DNA from: Cohnella panacarvi Gsoil 349
GTDB lineage: Bacteria; Bacillota; Bacilli; Paenibacillales; Paenibacillaceae
DNA length: 64,000 nt
Direction: 5' to 3'
Assembly: GCF_000515335.1 (NCBI RefSeq)
Contig: NZ_KI911563.1
Coordinates: forward strand, 4,539,233-4,603,232
The notes beneath the pieces are model-generated. The model worked only from the letters and a program-made list of their open reading frames with translations, was not told the origin of the DNA and made no database searches. Positions within the stretch are counted from its first letter, which is position 1. Each line of letters opens with the position of its first letter. Made by a program: the position numbers and the translations under genes. Shown here one piece after another: positions 52,025 to 61,228 of this stretch.

Positions 52025-53017
52025 ATGGAAAACGCCGATGTGCAGCTTCTCGTAATCGTGGCGCTTGTCGTCATCGCGGTTATCGTGTTTCTAAGCTTCT
52101 TTCCGTTCATGCTCTGGATTTCCGCGCTTGCTTCCGGCGTGCGCATCAGCATTATTACGCTGGTCGCCATGCGGCTTCGCCGCGTCATACCGAGCCGGAT
52201 CGTCAACCCGTTAATCAAGGCGACGAAGGCGGGGCTCGGCCTTAACATCAACCAGCTCGAAAGCCACTTTCTTGCGGGCGGCAACGTCGACCGCGTCGTC
52301 AACGCTTTGATCGCCGCTCAGCGCGCGAACATTCCGCTGGTGTTCGAACGCGCCGCCGCGATCGATCTCGCGGGACGCGACGTGCTTCAAGCGGTGCAGA
52401 TGAGCGTTAATCCGCGCGTCATTGAGACCCCTATCGTTGCTGCCGTGGCCAAAGACGGCATCGAAGTGAAAGTCAGAGCCCGAGTAACGGTACGAGCTAA
52501 TATCGAACGGTTGGTCGGAGGCGCCGGCGAAGAGACGATTATCGCCCGCGTAGGGGAAGGAATCGTTACGACGGTCGGCTCATCCAGTTCCCATAAAGCC
52601 GTGCTCGAGAATCCGGATCTGATTTCCCGAACGGTGCTCGGCAAAGGGCTTGATGCGGGTACGGCGTTCGAAATTTTGTCCATCGACATCGCGGACGTCG
52701 ATGTCGGCAAGAACATCGGCGCGCATCTGCAAACCGAGCAAGCGGAAGCCGATAAGCGGATCGCGCAGGCGAAAGCCGAGGAGCGCCGCGCGATGGCCGT
52801 CGCGCAGGAGCAGGAGATGAAAGCGCGCGTCGTCGAGATGCGGGCGAAAGTCGTCGAAGCCGAATCCGAGGTGCCTCTGGCGATGGCGGATGCGCTCAAG
52901 GCCGGCAAAATGGGCGTCATGGATTACATGAACTTGAAAAATATCGAAGCGGACACGCAAATGCGCGGCTCGATCGGCCGACAGGGCGACACCCGCGGCG
53001 ATGAAGAGAAACGGTAA
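52025..53017 (+). CDS. floA: Flotillin-like protein FloA (YqfA)
   Basis: The 330-residue protein has an N-terminal hairpin membrane segment ([23 protein letters not shown]), a band-7/SPFH-like region ([21 protein letters not shown]) and an Ala/Glu coiled coil ([26 protein letters not shown]). FloA organises functional membrane microdomains. GTGGAGGT precedes the ATG. One base of its TAA overlaps the next gene's ATG. Confidence 0.95.
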   Translation: MENADVQLLVIVALVVIAVIVFLSFFPFMLWISALASGVRISIITLVAMRLRRVIPSRIVNPLIKATKAGLGLNINQLESHFLAGGNVDRVVNALIAAQRANIPLVFERAAAIDLAGRDVLQAVQMSVNPRVIETPIVAAVAKDGIEVKVRARVTVRANIERLVGGAGEETIIARVGEGIVTTVGSSSSHKAVLENPDLISRTVLGKGLDAGTAFEILSIDIADVDVGKNIGAHLQTEQAEADKRIAQAKAEERRAMAVAQEQEMKARVVEMRAKVVEAESEVPLAMADALKAGKMGVMDYMNLKNIEADTQMRGSIGRQGDTRGDEEKR

Positions 53018-53433
53018 TGAGTAGTCTCTTCCTGATCGTCGTTGCCATCGGGATCATCTACCAGCTGTTCGTCCGCAAATCGCCGCTGGATAAGCGGCCC
53101 AACCGGATGCCGGATTTCGGAGGCCCCCAGCAGCGTCGTCCGGGCTCGCCTCCGCAACGGGGAGTGCCGATGCGCATCCCTCCGGCGAGGCAGGAACAAC
53201 CGCGTCCGATCCCGCAGCCGATCTTCGAAGAAGAGAGTGTCGAGCCGAGAGCTATCGTTCCGGAGCCGCGCACGATCCCTCTCGCATCGCAGGCAGGGTC
53301 TGCTCTTCCCGAGCGGACCTACGCGAAGTCGCCGCATCCGTCGGAGAGCCTCTCCCGCGACGAGCTCGCGCGCGCCGTCATGTGGGCCGAAATTCTCGGC
53401 CCTCCGCGCGCCCGCAAGCCTCACCGGCGCTAA
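53017..53433 (+). CDS. Pro-rich membrane-anchored protein in the floA operon
   Basis: The 138-residue protein has a short N-terminal hydrophobic segment (LFLIVVAIGIIYQLF), a long Pro/Arg/Gln-rich disordered middle and a conserved-looking end DELARAVMWAEILGPPRARKP. It takes the position of B. subtilis yqfB but I do not see enough to claim the same family. The TAATG junction ties it to floA translation. Ends before the strong terminator at 53447. Confidence 0.7.
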   Translation: MSSLFLIVVAIGIIYQLFVRKSPLDKRPNRMPDFGGPQQRRPGSPPQRGVPMRIPPARQEQPRPIPQPIFEEESVEPRAIVPEPRTIPLASQAGSALPERTYAKSPHPSESLSRDELARAVMWAEILGPPRARKPHRR

Positions 53434-53446
53434 GTAACGATGTAAA

Positions 53447-53485
53447 CAAGCAAAGACCCCGATCAGCGATCGGGGTCTTTGCTTG
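53447..53485. terminator. Bidirectional terminator overlapping the 3' end of tetR
   Basis: Perfect 18-bp arms (53447-53464 and 53468-53485) with a 3-nt loop separate the convergent floA operon and tetR. The second arm encodes the last tetR codons (SKDPDR). Confidence 0.9.
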
Positions 53486-54098
53486 TCTGTGTTTGTAAGC
53501 CTGTAAGCACGACGTCGAAAGTATGAAGGAACGTTGCCTGGAGTCGCTCCATCAGTTGTTCGGCCGATTCTTCCGAATGCGCGTACGTCGAGATCATGCC
53601 ATGCAGAGCGTAGTAGTAGACTCTGGCGCTCATCCATATGCGATCGTCTTGCGGTTGGAGGCGCAAACATTCGCGAATGATGCCGGCAAGCTGCCCGAAC
53701 AGCCGGTTCCGCAATCGATTGATTTCCATTCTCGGCGAATGCTCGTCTACCCGGCCGGCTTTTACGTTAAGGAATAAATCGTACATATTCCGATTAACCA
53801 GACAGAAGGAGATTAACGCCATACTAATGGCTTTCAGCTTTACGTCAGGTTCTGTTTCTCGGGCGATCCACGAGTCGATCTGCTCGAAAAGCGACAGGAG
53901 AGGCGGCATTGACAGCTCCTGTAATAGTGCTTCTTTATCCTTGAAATAAATGTATATCGTCGCGTGCGAGCAGCCTGCTTCCTTGGCGATCTCGCGCATG
54001 GTTACGGCATCGTAGCCCTTGCTCCCGAATAAGCGGCTTGCCGCTTCGATGATGCTCTTCCTTGTTTCTTCCGATCTAATCTCCTGTTTCGATGCCAC
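53463..54098 (-). CDS. TetR-family transcriptional regulator
   Basis: The 211-residue regulator has an N-terminal helix-turn-helix (KSIIEAASRLFGSKGYDAVTMREIAKEAGCSHATIYIYF, in parts AASRLFGSKGYDAVT and GCSHATIYIYF) and an all-helical ligand domain. I chose GTG at 54098, 9 nt after AGGAGG; a TTG three codons upstream abuts the RBS. It is 13 bp behind the membrane hydrolase gene, and both are probably autoregulated through the palindromes at 54712-54739. Confidence 0.88.
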   Translation of the reverse strand: MASKQEIRSEETRKSIIEAASRLFGSKGYDAVTMREIAKEAGCSHATIYIYFKDKEALLQELSMPPLLSLFEQIDSWIARETEPDVKLKAISMALISFCLVNRNMYDLFLNVKAGRVDEHSPRMEINRLRNRLFGQLAGIIRECLRLQPQDDRIWMSARVYYYALHGMISTYAHSEESAEQLMERLQATFLHTFDVVLTGLQTQTSKDPDR

Positions 54099-54111
54099 CC
54101 TGCGCAACCTC

Positions 54112-54687
54112 CTATAGCATCCCTGATACGTCTGTCGCCAGTAAACCGGCTAGTACGATACCCAGTATAACCGAAGTTAAGAGCGCCGTCTTTCTCTTCT
54201 CGCTTCCGGCTTTTCTGAATGCGTACCGAACATACATGACGAAACCTGTAGAAAGCAGGAGCAGCTCCATTCCCGCCGATAACATTTCCGAACGCCACGC
54301 TCCGAATCCGAGCAGAGGGAAATCCCCCCAGTTTCCGGGCAGCAGAGGCATATCCGCGCGATGGACGATCAGATCCAGCACCCAATGGCTGAACGCGACT
54401 CCTCCCGCGACCCATCCTGCTCGGGCACCCCAAATCTTCTCGCAGATCACGCCGGCGATAATCGCAATCAACAACGCCCCGAGCAAAGAATGCGTATAGT
54501 CGGCGTGAATGATCGCTTTGCCGTAGCCTTCGCCGTGCTGAGTGAAATCCATCGATTCTTTCCCGGCAACTACCATAGGGATAAAAGCTACATCTAATAG
54601 CTGAGCGCTTACCATGAGCACCCAAAGCGGCAGCTCCGGTGCTTTAGCCTTTACGCCCGCCGCCAAACCGAAATGTCCTGCGAACAT
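54112..54687 (-). CDS. Membrane-bound metal-dependent hydrolase-like protein
   Basis: The 191-residue protein has four to five membrane segments with conserved acidic/His pairs: AGHFGLAAG at the start, AQLLDVAF, HADYTHSLLGALL and FSHWVLDLIVHRADMP, typical of the YdjM/LexA-regulated type of membrane hydrolase. I chose the ATG at 54687 (MFAGHFG), 7 nt after AGGGTG; an ATG seven codons upstream has no SD. First gene of an operon with tetR. Its role, perhaps lipid metabolism, is unknown. Confidence 0.75.
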   Translation of the reverse strand: MFAGHFGLAAGVKAKAPELPLWVLMVSAQLLDVAFIPMVVAGKESMDFTQHGEGYGKAIIHADYTHSLLGALLIAIIAGVICEKIWGARAGWVAGGVAFSHWVLDLIVHRADMPLLPGNWGDFPLLGFGAWRSEMLSAGMELLLLSTGFVMYVRYAFRKAGSEKRKTALLTSVILGIVLAGLLATDVSGML

Positions 54688-54711
54688 ATGAATCACCCTA
54701 TCCTTCATATT

Positions 54712-54739
54712 GTAACCATTGGTTACTAACCGTTGGTTA
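54712..54739. promoter_or_regulatory. Two adjacent TetR-type operator palindromes
   Basis: GTAACCATTGGTTAC (54712-54726, perfect) and TAACCGTTGGTTA (54727-54739) lie end to end with centres 14 bp apart, between the minus-strand promoter and the hydrolase gene. They are good candidates for binding by the TetR regulator encoded in the same operon. Confidence 0.7.
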
Positions 54740-54740
54740 T

Positions 54741-54769
54741 ATACTAGCAAATGGAAATACGTACGTCAA
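54741..54769 (-). promoter_or_regulatory. Promoter of the hydrolase-tetR operon
   Basis: On the minus strand TTGACG (54769-54764), 17 bp and TAGTAT (54746-54741). The predicted start near 54734 lies in the operator. Confidence 0.6.
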
Positions 54770-54809
54770 TCCCATTTCTGATATTCGTCAGGCTTGACCG
54801 CTCTCCGCT

Positions 54810-54838
54810 TCATAAAGCGCGACGGCGTCGCATATGTT
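54810..54838 (+). promoter_or_regulatory. Possible sigma-E promoter of yqfC-yqfD
   Basis: TCATAAA, 14 bp and CATATGTT resemble a sigma-E promoter (ATA-type -35, CATA-type -10). In B. subtilis yqfCD is sigma-E dependent. The match is moderate. Confidence 0.4.
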
Positions 54839-54873
54839 TTACCGTATTACCGTAACCGGGGGAGGACCGCCGT

Positions 54874-55170
54874 ATGATGCGTGTCAGTCGAAAACTGCGC
54901 AAATGGACCGCAACCATACTCGACCTGCCGCAGGACGTGGCGCTGGACCTGCCCCGCATCACGATGATCGGGGGGCTCCAGCTTACGGTGGAAAATCACC
55001 GGGGTGTGTTGCATTTCTCGCCGCAGTCGCTTCGATTGGCGATGGATCGCGGCGAGATGGAAGTGACGGGAGAGAATTTGATCATTCGAACGATCGGAAC
55101 AGAGGAAGTGTTCGTCGAAGGTACGATTCTAGGCGTCCAGCTGCACCCGACAAACAAGCCTGGCGTGTAA
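54874..55170 (+). CDS. yqfC: Sporulation protein YqfC
   Basis: The 98-residue protein has the YabP/YqfC form: DLPQDVALDLPRITMIGG, LTVENHRGVLHFSP and IRTIGTEEVFVEGTILGVQL. YqfC and YqfD are made in the mother cell during sporulation. Start ATG at 54874 (or 54877) after GGGGGAGG. Followed by yqfD after 76 bp. Confidence 0.92.
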   Translation: MMRVSRKLRKWTATILDLPQDVALDLPRITMIGGLQLTVENHRGVLHFSPQSLRLAMDRGEMEVTGENLIIRTIGTEEVFVEGTILGVQLHPTNKPGV

Positions 55171-55246
55171 CCGCCGCTCCGCCATTCATGCGAAGGGCGG
55201 ATTTCGGTCAATTGTCGGACAAGCTCGGCGCAGGAGGAGATAGAGG

Positions 55247-56461
55247 ATGAAAGGTACATGGCTCGAGACGGTTCGCGGGTTCGTGTGGGTCAAGCTCATC
55301 GGCGGGGATGCGGACAAGTTTCTTAACGAGGCGACGGCCGCGAACATAAAAGTGTGGCAAATTTCTTTCGAGAAGGACGGGAGCCTGACGTTCGGGATCT
55401 CGATCCCCGACTTCTTCAAGCTGCGGCCGCTGCTCCGCAAGTGCGGCTGCCGCACGCGCATCTTATCCCGGCACGGCGTACCGTTCAAGCTGGAAAGGCT
55501 CGCGCGGCGCAAAGTGTTCGCCGGAGGAATGCTTGCGTTCGTTATCGCTTTGTTCGTTCTGTCCATGCTCGTATGGAACGTCAAGATCGAGGGGGATACG
55601 GCGATTCCGGAATCGCGGATTCTGGCGGCCGCGCGCGCGGAGGGGCTGTACAAGTACCAATGGTCCTGGAGAATGGAGGATACCTCGACGCTGTCGAAGA
55701 ACATGGCGAGAAGGCTCCCGGACGCGGCGTGGGTCGGCGTCGAGAAGAAAGGCGCGACGATCATGATTACCGTCGTAGATTCGACCAAGCCCGAGAAGAG
55801 GCCGCTGGAGAGCCCCTCGCATCTCGTCGCGAAGACGGATTCCGTCGTGACGAAAGTCATCGCGGAGAGCGGACGTCCGAAGGTCGAGCGCAACGATCGC
55901 GTGAAGAAGGGAGACGTGCTCATCTCGGGCTTGCTCGGGGATGAGAAAAATAACAAGGCCGTCGTTTCCAAAGGAACGGTCATGGGGCTCGTATGGCACG
56001 AGTATCGAATCGCGGCGCCGACGACGAAGAAAATCAAAAGCTATACGGGGGCCTCGAAAACCCGCAACTACTGGATCATCGGCAACCGGGCGCTGCAAAT
56101 TTCGGGCTATAAAGGAGAGGAATACGAGCAGTCGCAGATCAAGTCCAGTATGCAACGCTCGCGAATTCGCGATTGGGTGCTGCCTTTCGGTTCGATGAAA
56201 GAGGTCGAGATGGAAGTGATCGAGACGGAGCAGAAATTGACGCCGGAGGAAGCGAAACAAGCCGGTTTATCGGCGGCAAGATCGGATTTGCTCGCCAAAA
56301 GCGGAGTCGGCGCTGTCATAAAGGCGGAAAACATTTTGCATGAGCAAACCGAGAATGGTAAAGTGATGTTAACCGTACTATTCGAGGTGGAGCAGTCTAT
56401 CGCCGAGCCGCGCCCATTCGTGCAAGCTCCCGAGACACCACCGATACCGCAGGGGGAATGA
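55247..56461 (+). CDS. yqfD: Sporulation protein YqfD
   Basis: The 404-residue membrane protein has an N-terminal small domain, one transmembrane segment (KVFAGGMLAFVIALFVLSML), and a large extracellular part with HARE-like repeats (VVTKVIAESGRPKVERNDRVKKGDVLISG, in parts and GTVMGLVWHEY). Needed for efficient sporulation in Bacilli. AGGAGGAGAT precedes the ATG. The sequence continues into phoH after 6 bp. Confidence 0.93.
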   Translation: MKGTWLETVRGFVWVKLIGGDADKFLNEATAANIKVWQISFEKDGSLTFGISIPDFFKLRPLLRKCGCRTRILSRHGVPFKLERLARRKVFAGGMLAFVIALFVLSMLVWNVKIEGDTAIPESRILAAARAEGLYKYQWSWRMEDTSTLSKNMARRLPDAAWVGVEKKGATIMITVVDSTKPEKRPLESPSHLVAKTDSVVTKVIAESGRPKVERNDRVKKGDVLISGLLGDEKNNKAVVSKGTVMGLVWHEYRIAAPTTKKIKSYTGASKTRNYWIIGNRALQISGYKGEEYEQSQIKSSMQRSRIRDWVLPFGSMKEVEMEVIETEQKLTPEEAKQAGLSAARSDLLAKSGVGAVIKAENILHEQTENGKVMLTVLFEVEQSIAEPRPFVQAPETPPIPQGE

Positions 56462-56467
56462 GGCTTT

Positions 56468-57430
56468 TTGACGGAGCCAACGACTACAACTGTTATCCCG
56501 CTACTGAACGTAGCTGAAGGCCTCGCCCTATTCGGGCCGCAGGACAAGTTCCTTCGTCTGATCGAACGCGAGACGGAATCGAAGATTCATACCCGCGAAG
56601 CGGAGATCGTCATCGACGGTCCTCCGGAAGAAGTCCGCTCGCTCGATCAATTGTTCAATACGTTGCTTCAGCTTATCCGCGGCGGATTGCAATTGAACGA
56701 ACGAGACGTTCGCTACGCGCTCGATCTGGCCAGAGAATTGAAAGCGGATCAGCTGCTTTCCCTGTTCAAGGGAGAAATCACCACGACGTTCCGCGGCAAG
56801 CCGATCGTGCCGAAGACGCTCGGCCAGCGCCATTACGTGACGACGATAAGGAAGAAAGATATCGTCTTCGGAATCGGTCCCGCCGGTACCGGCAAGACGT
56901 ACCTAGCCGTCGTTACTGCCGTCGCCGCCCTTAAGGAAGGCAAGGTAAAGCGGATTCTGCTGACTCGTCCGGCGGTCGAAGCGGGAGAGAGTCTCGGGTT
57001 TCTGCCGGGCGATCTGCAAGAGAAAGTCGATCCGTATTTGCGCCCGCTCTACGATGCGCTTAACGATGTCCTCGGTCCCGACGGTGTAGCGAAGGCGCTC
57101 GAACGCGGCTTGATCGAGATCGCGCCGCTCGCCTACATGAGAGGACGCACGCTCGACGACTCGTTCGTCATTCTAGACGAGGCGCAGAACACGACGCCCG
57201 AGCAGATGAAGATGTTCCTGACCCGGCTCGGCTTCGGCTCGCACATGGTCATTACAGGGGACGTCACTCAGATCGATTTGCCGAAAGGCAAGAAATCCGG
57301 TCTGATCGATGCCCAGCGCATATTGAAAGATATCGAGGAGATCGGCATCGTCTATTTCTCCGAGCAAGATGTCGTTCGTCATGCCCTCGTGCAGAAAATC
57401 ATCGTAGCCTATAATCAGCAAAGCGATTAA
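56468..57430 (+). CDS. phoH: PhoH-like ATPase
   Basis: The 320-residue protein has an N-terminal KH-like region and the PhoH ATPase with Walker A GPAGTGKT (137-144) and Walker B FVILDEAQN. Related to YbeY neighbours and RNA metabolism; B. subtilis yqfE. I accept the TTG at 56468, with GAGG 4 nt upstream; there is no ATG nearby. It lies 6 bp after yqfD in the same unit. Confidence 0.93.
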   Translation: MTEPTTTTVIPLLNVAEGLALFGPQDKFLRLIERETESKIHTREAEIVIDGPPEEVRSLDQLFNTLLQLIRGGLQLNERDVRYALDLARELKADQLLSLFKGEITTTFRGKPIVPKTLGQRHYVTTIRKKDIVFGIGPAGTGKTYLAVVTAVAALKEGKVKRILLTRPAVEAGESLGFLPGDLQEKVDPYLRPLYDALNDVLGPDGVAKALERGLIEIAPLAYMRGRTLDDSFVILDEAQNTTPEQMKMFLTRLGFGSHMVITGDVTQIDLPKGKKSGLIDAQRILKDIEEIGIVYFSEQDVVRHALVQKIIVAYNQQSD

Positions 57431-57455
57431 CTACTCTCAGGGAGGGAGACGCCGG

Positions 57456-59753
57456 ATGAGACGTAATAAAGATCGTCCGCTTGGAAATCCGCTGAGTTTA
57501 TCCCAAGCAGCGGCAGGATGGAAGAACAGCGCAGCGATGCGGTGGCTCCTGCTCCTGCTTTTTGTGTTTTTATTCTATTTCTCGATATCGCCGAGGCTCG
57601 TTCCCGAAACCTATGATATTACCCTCAACGGGAAGAGCGACCGTGACATTAAAGCGCCGAAACAGTTCGAAGACAAGGAAGCGACGCTGCAAGCCCAGGA
57701 ACAGGCGGCCGAACAGGTCAATCCGATCTATCCGATCGTCTCGCTGCGCAACGAGCTGTTGATCGATGAGATTTTCTCCCGGATCGAACAGCTGAATTTG
57801 GACGATTCGATTACGGAAGCGCAGAAAATCGAGATTTATAGAGGTACGATTCCGGTGCGGGTCGACAATTACTTCGCTAATTTCGCCGCAACGACGACGA
57901 ATTCGGACACGTATTCGGAAAGTTTGCTCGACGAGATGCAGAAAGTCGTGCAGTCGCAGAAATACCCGATGCCGGAGGAGACATACTACAAGCTGCCCAA
58001 ATTCACTTCCGACCAACTGCTCGAGATGCGCAGCGTCGGGCGCGAAGTCGTCCGCAAGCTGATGCTGGATTCGCTCACGGAAGCGGAGCCGGCGCGCGCG
58101 CGGGTAGCCGAGCTGGTCAACGCCAGCTCCCTCTCCTTGAAGACGGAGCGGGAAGTCGTGCAGGAGCTGGCCAGACTCGCGATCTCGCCGAACAAGTTCT
58201 ACGATAAGCAGGCGACCGAGGATGCGAGGGCGGAAGCCAGGCAGAACACGGCGCCGGTCATGATCAAGCAGGGCGATGTCATCGTCACGGCCGGACAAGT
58301 TATCAATCAGGAGCTATACGACCGGCTGAACGATTTAGGGCTGCTCAAGGAACGCAAAAATTATTTTCCGCAACTGGGCGTCCTGCTTTTCTCGCTGTTA
58401 TTCACGCTCGCTCTGTACGGTTACGGAGAGTTGACGTCGGCGACGTCGGCGCTCAAGCGCAATAACGTGCATTGGACGATGCTGCTCCTTATTTTCGGGC
58501 TGAATATCCTATTCATGCACCTCGTATCGCTAACGCATAGCGAGGATTGGCCGTTCGTCGGTTATTTGGCGCCGGTCGCGCTCGGCAGCATGCTGGTGAC
58601 GCTGCTCATCGATTTCCACCTGGGTCTCGTCAGCGCGTTCTTATTCTCGCTAATCGCTAGCATGATCCTTAACGTCGAGCAGGAGCATATTTTCGATTTC
58701 CACTACGGTTTCGTCGCCGCCGTCGTGTCCTTCACGGCCGTGCTGGCGATTCATCGCGCGAGCCACCGCTCGTCGATTCTGAAGGCAGGCATTATGGTGA
58801 GCCTGTTCGGATCCATCGCGGTGTTTGCGCTCATGCTCGTCGATCCGAACCCGAGCCGGTCCGATCTCATCCAATCGATCGGCTTCATGTTCTCGAGCGG
58901 ACTGCTCACGACCGTGCTGGTCATCGGACTCATGCCATTCTTCGAGGTGACGTTCGGCATCTTGTCCGCGTTGAAGCTGGTCGAGCTGTCTAATCCGAAC
59001 CATCCGCTTCTGCGCAAGCTGTTGACCGAGACGCCGGGAACGTACCATCACAGCCTCATGGTCGGCAACTTGTCGGAAGCGGCTGCGGAATCGGTAGGCG
59101 CTAACGGATTGCTTTGCCGCGTAGGTTCGTTCTACCACGACGTAGGAAAGACGAAACGGCCGCTTTATTTTATCGAGAACCAGAACTCCTCCGGCAACCC
59201 GCATGATAAGCTCGATCCGCGCGTGAGCGCATCGATAATCATCGCGCATGCGAAGGACGGGGCGGACATGCTTAAGGCGCATAAGCTGCCGAAGCCGATC
59301 CGCGACATCGCGGAGCAGCATCACGGCACGACTTTCTTGAAATATTTTTATTTCAAGGCGGTGAAGCAAGCGCAGGAGCAGGGCGTCGAGAGCGAATGGA
59401 CGGAGGACGATTTTCGTTATCCCGGTCCGAAGGCGCAGTCCAAGGAGGCGGCGATCGTCGGCATTGCGGACTGCGTGGAGGCGGCGGTGCGTTCCCTCAG
59501 CCATCCTACGGTCGAACAAATCGAAGGCATCATCGGCAAAATCCTTAAAGACCGGTTGGAAGACGGTCAGTTCAACGAATGCGACTTGACGATGCGGGAA
59601 CTGGATACGATCGCGGAAACGCTTAAGGAGACGGTGATCGGAATGTTCCATTCCCGGATCGAGTATCCTGACGATAAAGAACTGAAGAAAATGAAAGAAG
59701 CGCAGGAATCCAGGGATGCCGGCGCTGCAAAGGACAAGGAGACGAAACAATGA
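57456..59753 (+). CDS. pgpH: PgpH-type cyclic-di-AMP phosphodiesterase (YqfF)
   Basis: The 765-residue protein has an N-terminal membrane helix, an extracellular domain, seven membrane segments (from about residue 300 to 490) and a cytoplasmic HD domain with ETPGTYHHSLMVGNL (~527-541) and FYHDVGKTKRP (His-Asp near 561). It degrades c-di-AMP. GGAGGGAGACGCCGG precedes the ATG. Its stop overlaps the ybeY start (ATGA). Confidence 0.95.
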   Translation: MRRNKDRPLGNPLSLSQAAAGWKNSAAMRWLLLLLFVFLFYFSISPRLVPETYDITLNGKSDRDIKAPKQFEDKEATLQAQEQAAEQVNPIYPIVSLRNELLIDEIFSRIEQLNLDDSITEAQKIEIYRGTIPVRVDNYFANFAATTTNSDTYSESLLDEMQKVVQSQKYPMPEETYYKLPKFTSDQLLEMRSVGREVVRKLMLDSLTEAEPARARVAELVNASSLSLKTEREVVQELARLAISPNKFYDKQATEDARAEARQNTAPVMIKQGDVIVTAGQVINQELYDRLNDLGLLKERKNYFPQLGVLLFSLLFTLALYGYGELTSATSALKRNNVHWTMLLLIFGLNILFMHLVSLTHSEDWPFVGYLAPVALGSMLVTLLIDFHLGLVSAFLFSLIASMILNVEQEHIFDFHYGFVAAVVSFTAVLAIHRASHRSSILKAGIMVSLFGSIAVFALMLVDPNPSRSDLIQSIGFMFSSGLLTTVLVIGLMPFFEVTFGILSALKLVELSNPNHPLLRKLLTETPGTYHHSLMVGNLSEAAAESVGANGLLCRVGSFYHDVGKTKRPLYFIENQNSSGNPHDKLDPRVSASIIIAHAKDGADMLKAHKLPKPIRDIAEQHHGTTFLKYFYFKAVKQAQEQGVESEWTEDDFRYPGPKAQSKEAAIVGIADCVEAAVRSLSHPTVEQIEGIIGKILKDRLEDGQFNECDLTMRELDTIAETLKETVIGMFHSRIEYPDDKELKKMKEAQESRDAGAAKDKETKQ

Positions 59754-60289
59754 GTTCGAATAAGCTGAGCTTGGAATGGATCGACGAACGGGAAGGCGGC
59801 GCCGGCGCGCGCGAGGAAGCCTGGATGGACTTGCTGGAGAAGCTGCTTCGCATCGCTGGCGATAAAGAAGGCGTGCCTGCCGGCATCGTAACGTTGACGC
59901 TGACCGACGACGAAGGAATTCGCGAGCTGAACCGGCAGTACCGTGGATTGGACAAGCCGACGGACGTGTTGTCGTTCTCGATGCTGGAGGGCGAGGACGC
60001 CGACATCAAGTACGACGACGAGTACGAACTCGTCGAAGGCGAACCGGATGAAGATGCGGATATTACGGTCGACCCGTTCGCCGAGATGATCGGGGATATC
60101 GTCATTTCCGTGCCCCGGGCGGAGGCGCAGGCGGAGGAATACGGGCACAGCTTCGAACGGGAGCTTGGCTTCTTGTTCGTCCATGGTTTCTTGCATTTGC
60201 TCGGTTACGACCATGATAACGAAGAGCAAGAACGCGAAATGTTCGCGAAGCAGGAAGATGTGCTTAAGGAAGCGGGGTTGACTCGGTGA
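59750..60289 (+). CDS. ybeY: Endoribonuclease YbeY
   Basis: The 179-residue enzyme finishes 16S rRNA maturation. It has the zinc motif HGFLHLLGYDH (~145-155) and LNRQYRGLDKPTDVLSFSM. An acidic insert (YDDEYELVEGEPDEDAD) makes it slightly longer than E. coli YbeY. Four-base overlap with pgpH and with dgkA shows a tightly packed operon. Confidence 0.95.
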   Translation: MSSNKLSLEWIDEREGGAGAREEAWMDLLEKLLRIAGDKEGVPAGIVTLTLTDDEGIRELNRQYRGLDKPTDVLSFSMLEGEDADIKYDDEYELVEGEPDEDADITVDPFAEMIGDIVISVPRAEAQAEEYGHSFERELGFLFVHGFLHLLGYDHDNEEQEREMFAKQEDVLKEAGLTR

Positions 60290-60660
60290 GCGGTTGGCGT
60301 TCGCGGGAAGTCCGCGCTTTCGGCTACGCTTTAAGAGGCGTTGCCGAAGCCGTTCGCGGCGAGCGCCATATGCGATTTCATCTGGCTGCGGCAGTCATTG
60401 TCGCGTCCTTCGCGTGTTGGCTGCAGGTAGATGCGCGCGACTGGCTGTGGTTGATCGCCGCGATCGGAAGCGTGTGGACGGCGGAGCTCTTCAACACCGC
60501 CGTCGAACGCGTCGTAGACTTGGCGTCGCCGGAGCATCACCCTCTTGCGAAAGCGGCTAAGGACATCGCCTCGGGCGCGGTTTTAGTGGCTGCTGTTTTC
60601 TCCGCGATTATCGGCTTCTTCGTGCTCGGACCTCCTCTGTGGGAGCGATGTTTCGGGTAG
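60286..60660 (+). CDS. dgkA: Diacylglycerol/undecaprenol kinase
   Basis: The 124-residue protein has three membrane segments and the conserved catalytic block AELFNTAVERVVDLASPEHHPLAKAAKDIASGAVLVAA (key parts: NTAVERVVD and AKDIASGAVL). In Firmicutes it phosphorylates undecaprenol. Start GTG overlapping ybeY. The next gene, cdd, usually sits 10-20 bp downstream; here a 1.97-kb repeat and IS insertion separates them. Confidence 0.92.
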   Translation: MSGWRSREVRAFGYALRGVAEAVRGERHMRFHLAAAVIVASFACWLQVDARDWLWLIAAIGSVWTAELFNTAVERVVDLASPEHHPLAKAAKDIASGAVLVAAVFSAIIGFFVLGPPLWERCFG

Positions 60661-60720
60661 CGTGGGGTTTCGGGTTGAGCCCCTTTACAACGATATCCCC
60701 TTCGCTCAGGTAGCGAATAA

Positions 60721-61178
60721 GGGCCTCTCGCGCCGCTAATCGCCGGAGTAACGTCAATGGCGCGGAATAAAGGCCTCACGTGCCGCTAGTCGCAGGAGTA
60801 ACGTCAATGGCGCGAGTTAACGGCCTCACGTGCCGCTAAATCGCCGGAGTAACGTCAAGGGTGCGCATTAATGGCCTCACGTGCCGCTAATCGACGGAGT
60901 AACGTCAATGGCGCGAATTAAAGGCCTCACGTGCCGATAAATCGCCGGAGTAACGTCAATGGCGCGCATTAGCGGCCTCACGTGCCGCTAAATCGCCGGA
61001 GTAACTTCAATGGCGCGAATTAAAGGCCTCACGTGCCGCTAATCGCCGGAGTAACGTCAAGGGTGCGAATTAAAGGCCGCACGTGCCGCTAAATCGCCGG
61101 AGTAACGTCAAGGACCGCACATTAAAGGCCTCCGCGCCGCTAAATCGCCGGAGCAACGCCATCCGCACGCAATAACGG
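60721..61178. repeat. Nine-unit tandem array with CACGTG dyads, period 50-51 bp
   Basis: Units begin near GGCCTCACGTGCCGCTAA and include CGCCGGAGTAACGTCAATGG. Each unit is a ~25-nt imperfect dyad centred on CACGTG, with centres at 60729, 60779, 60829, 60880, 60930, 60981, 61032, 61082 and ~61133. The terminal units are degenerate. No reading frame is conserved across units. Confidence 0.85.
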
Positions 61179-61228
61179 TTCAACCCCCTAAGTTTGGACA
61201 CATTCGCCCACACTCTAGGTGTAACGCA

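Noticed and set aside
60721..61178. CRISPR array
   Set aside because: Units are whole 50-bp tandem copies, not repeats with unique spacers, and no cas genes are present.
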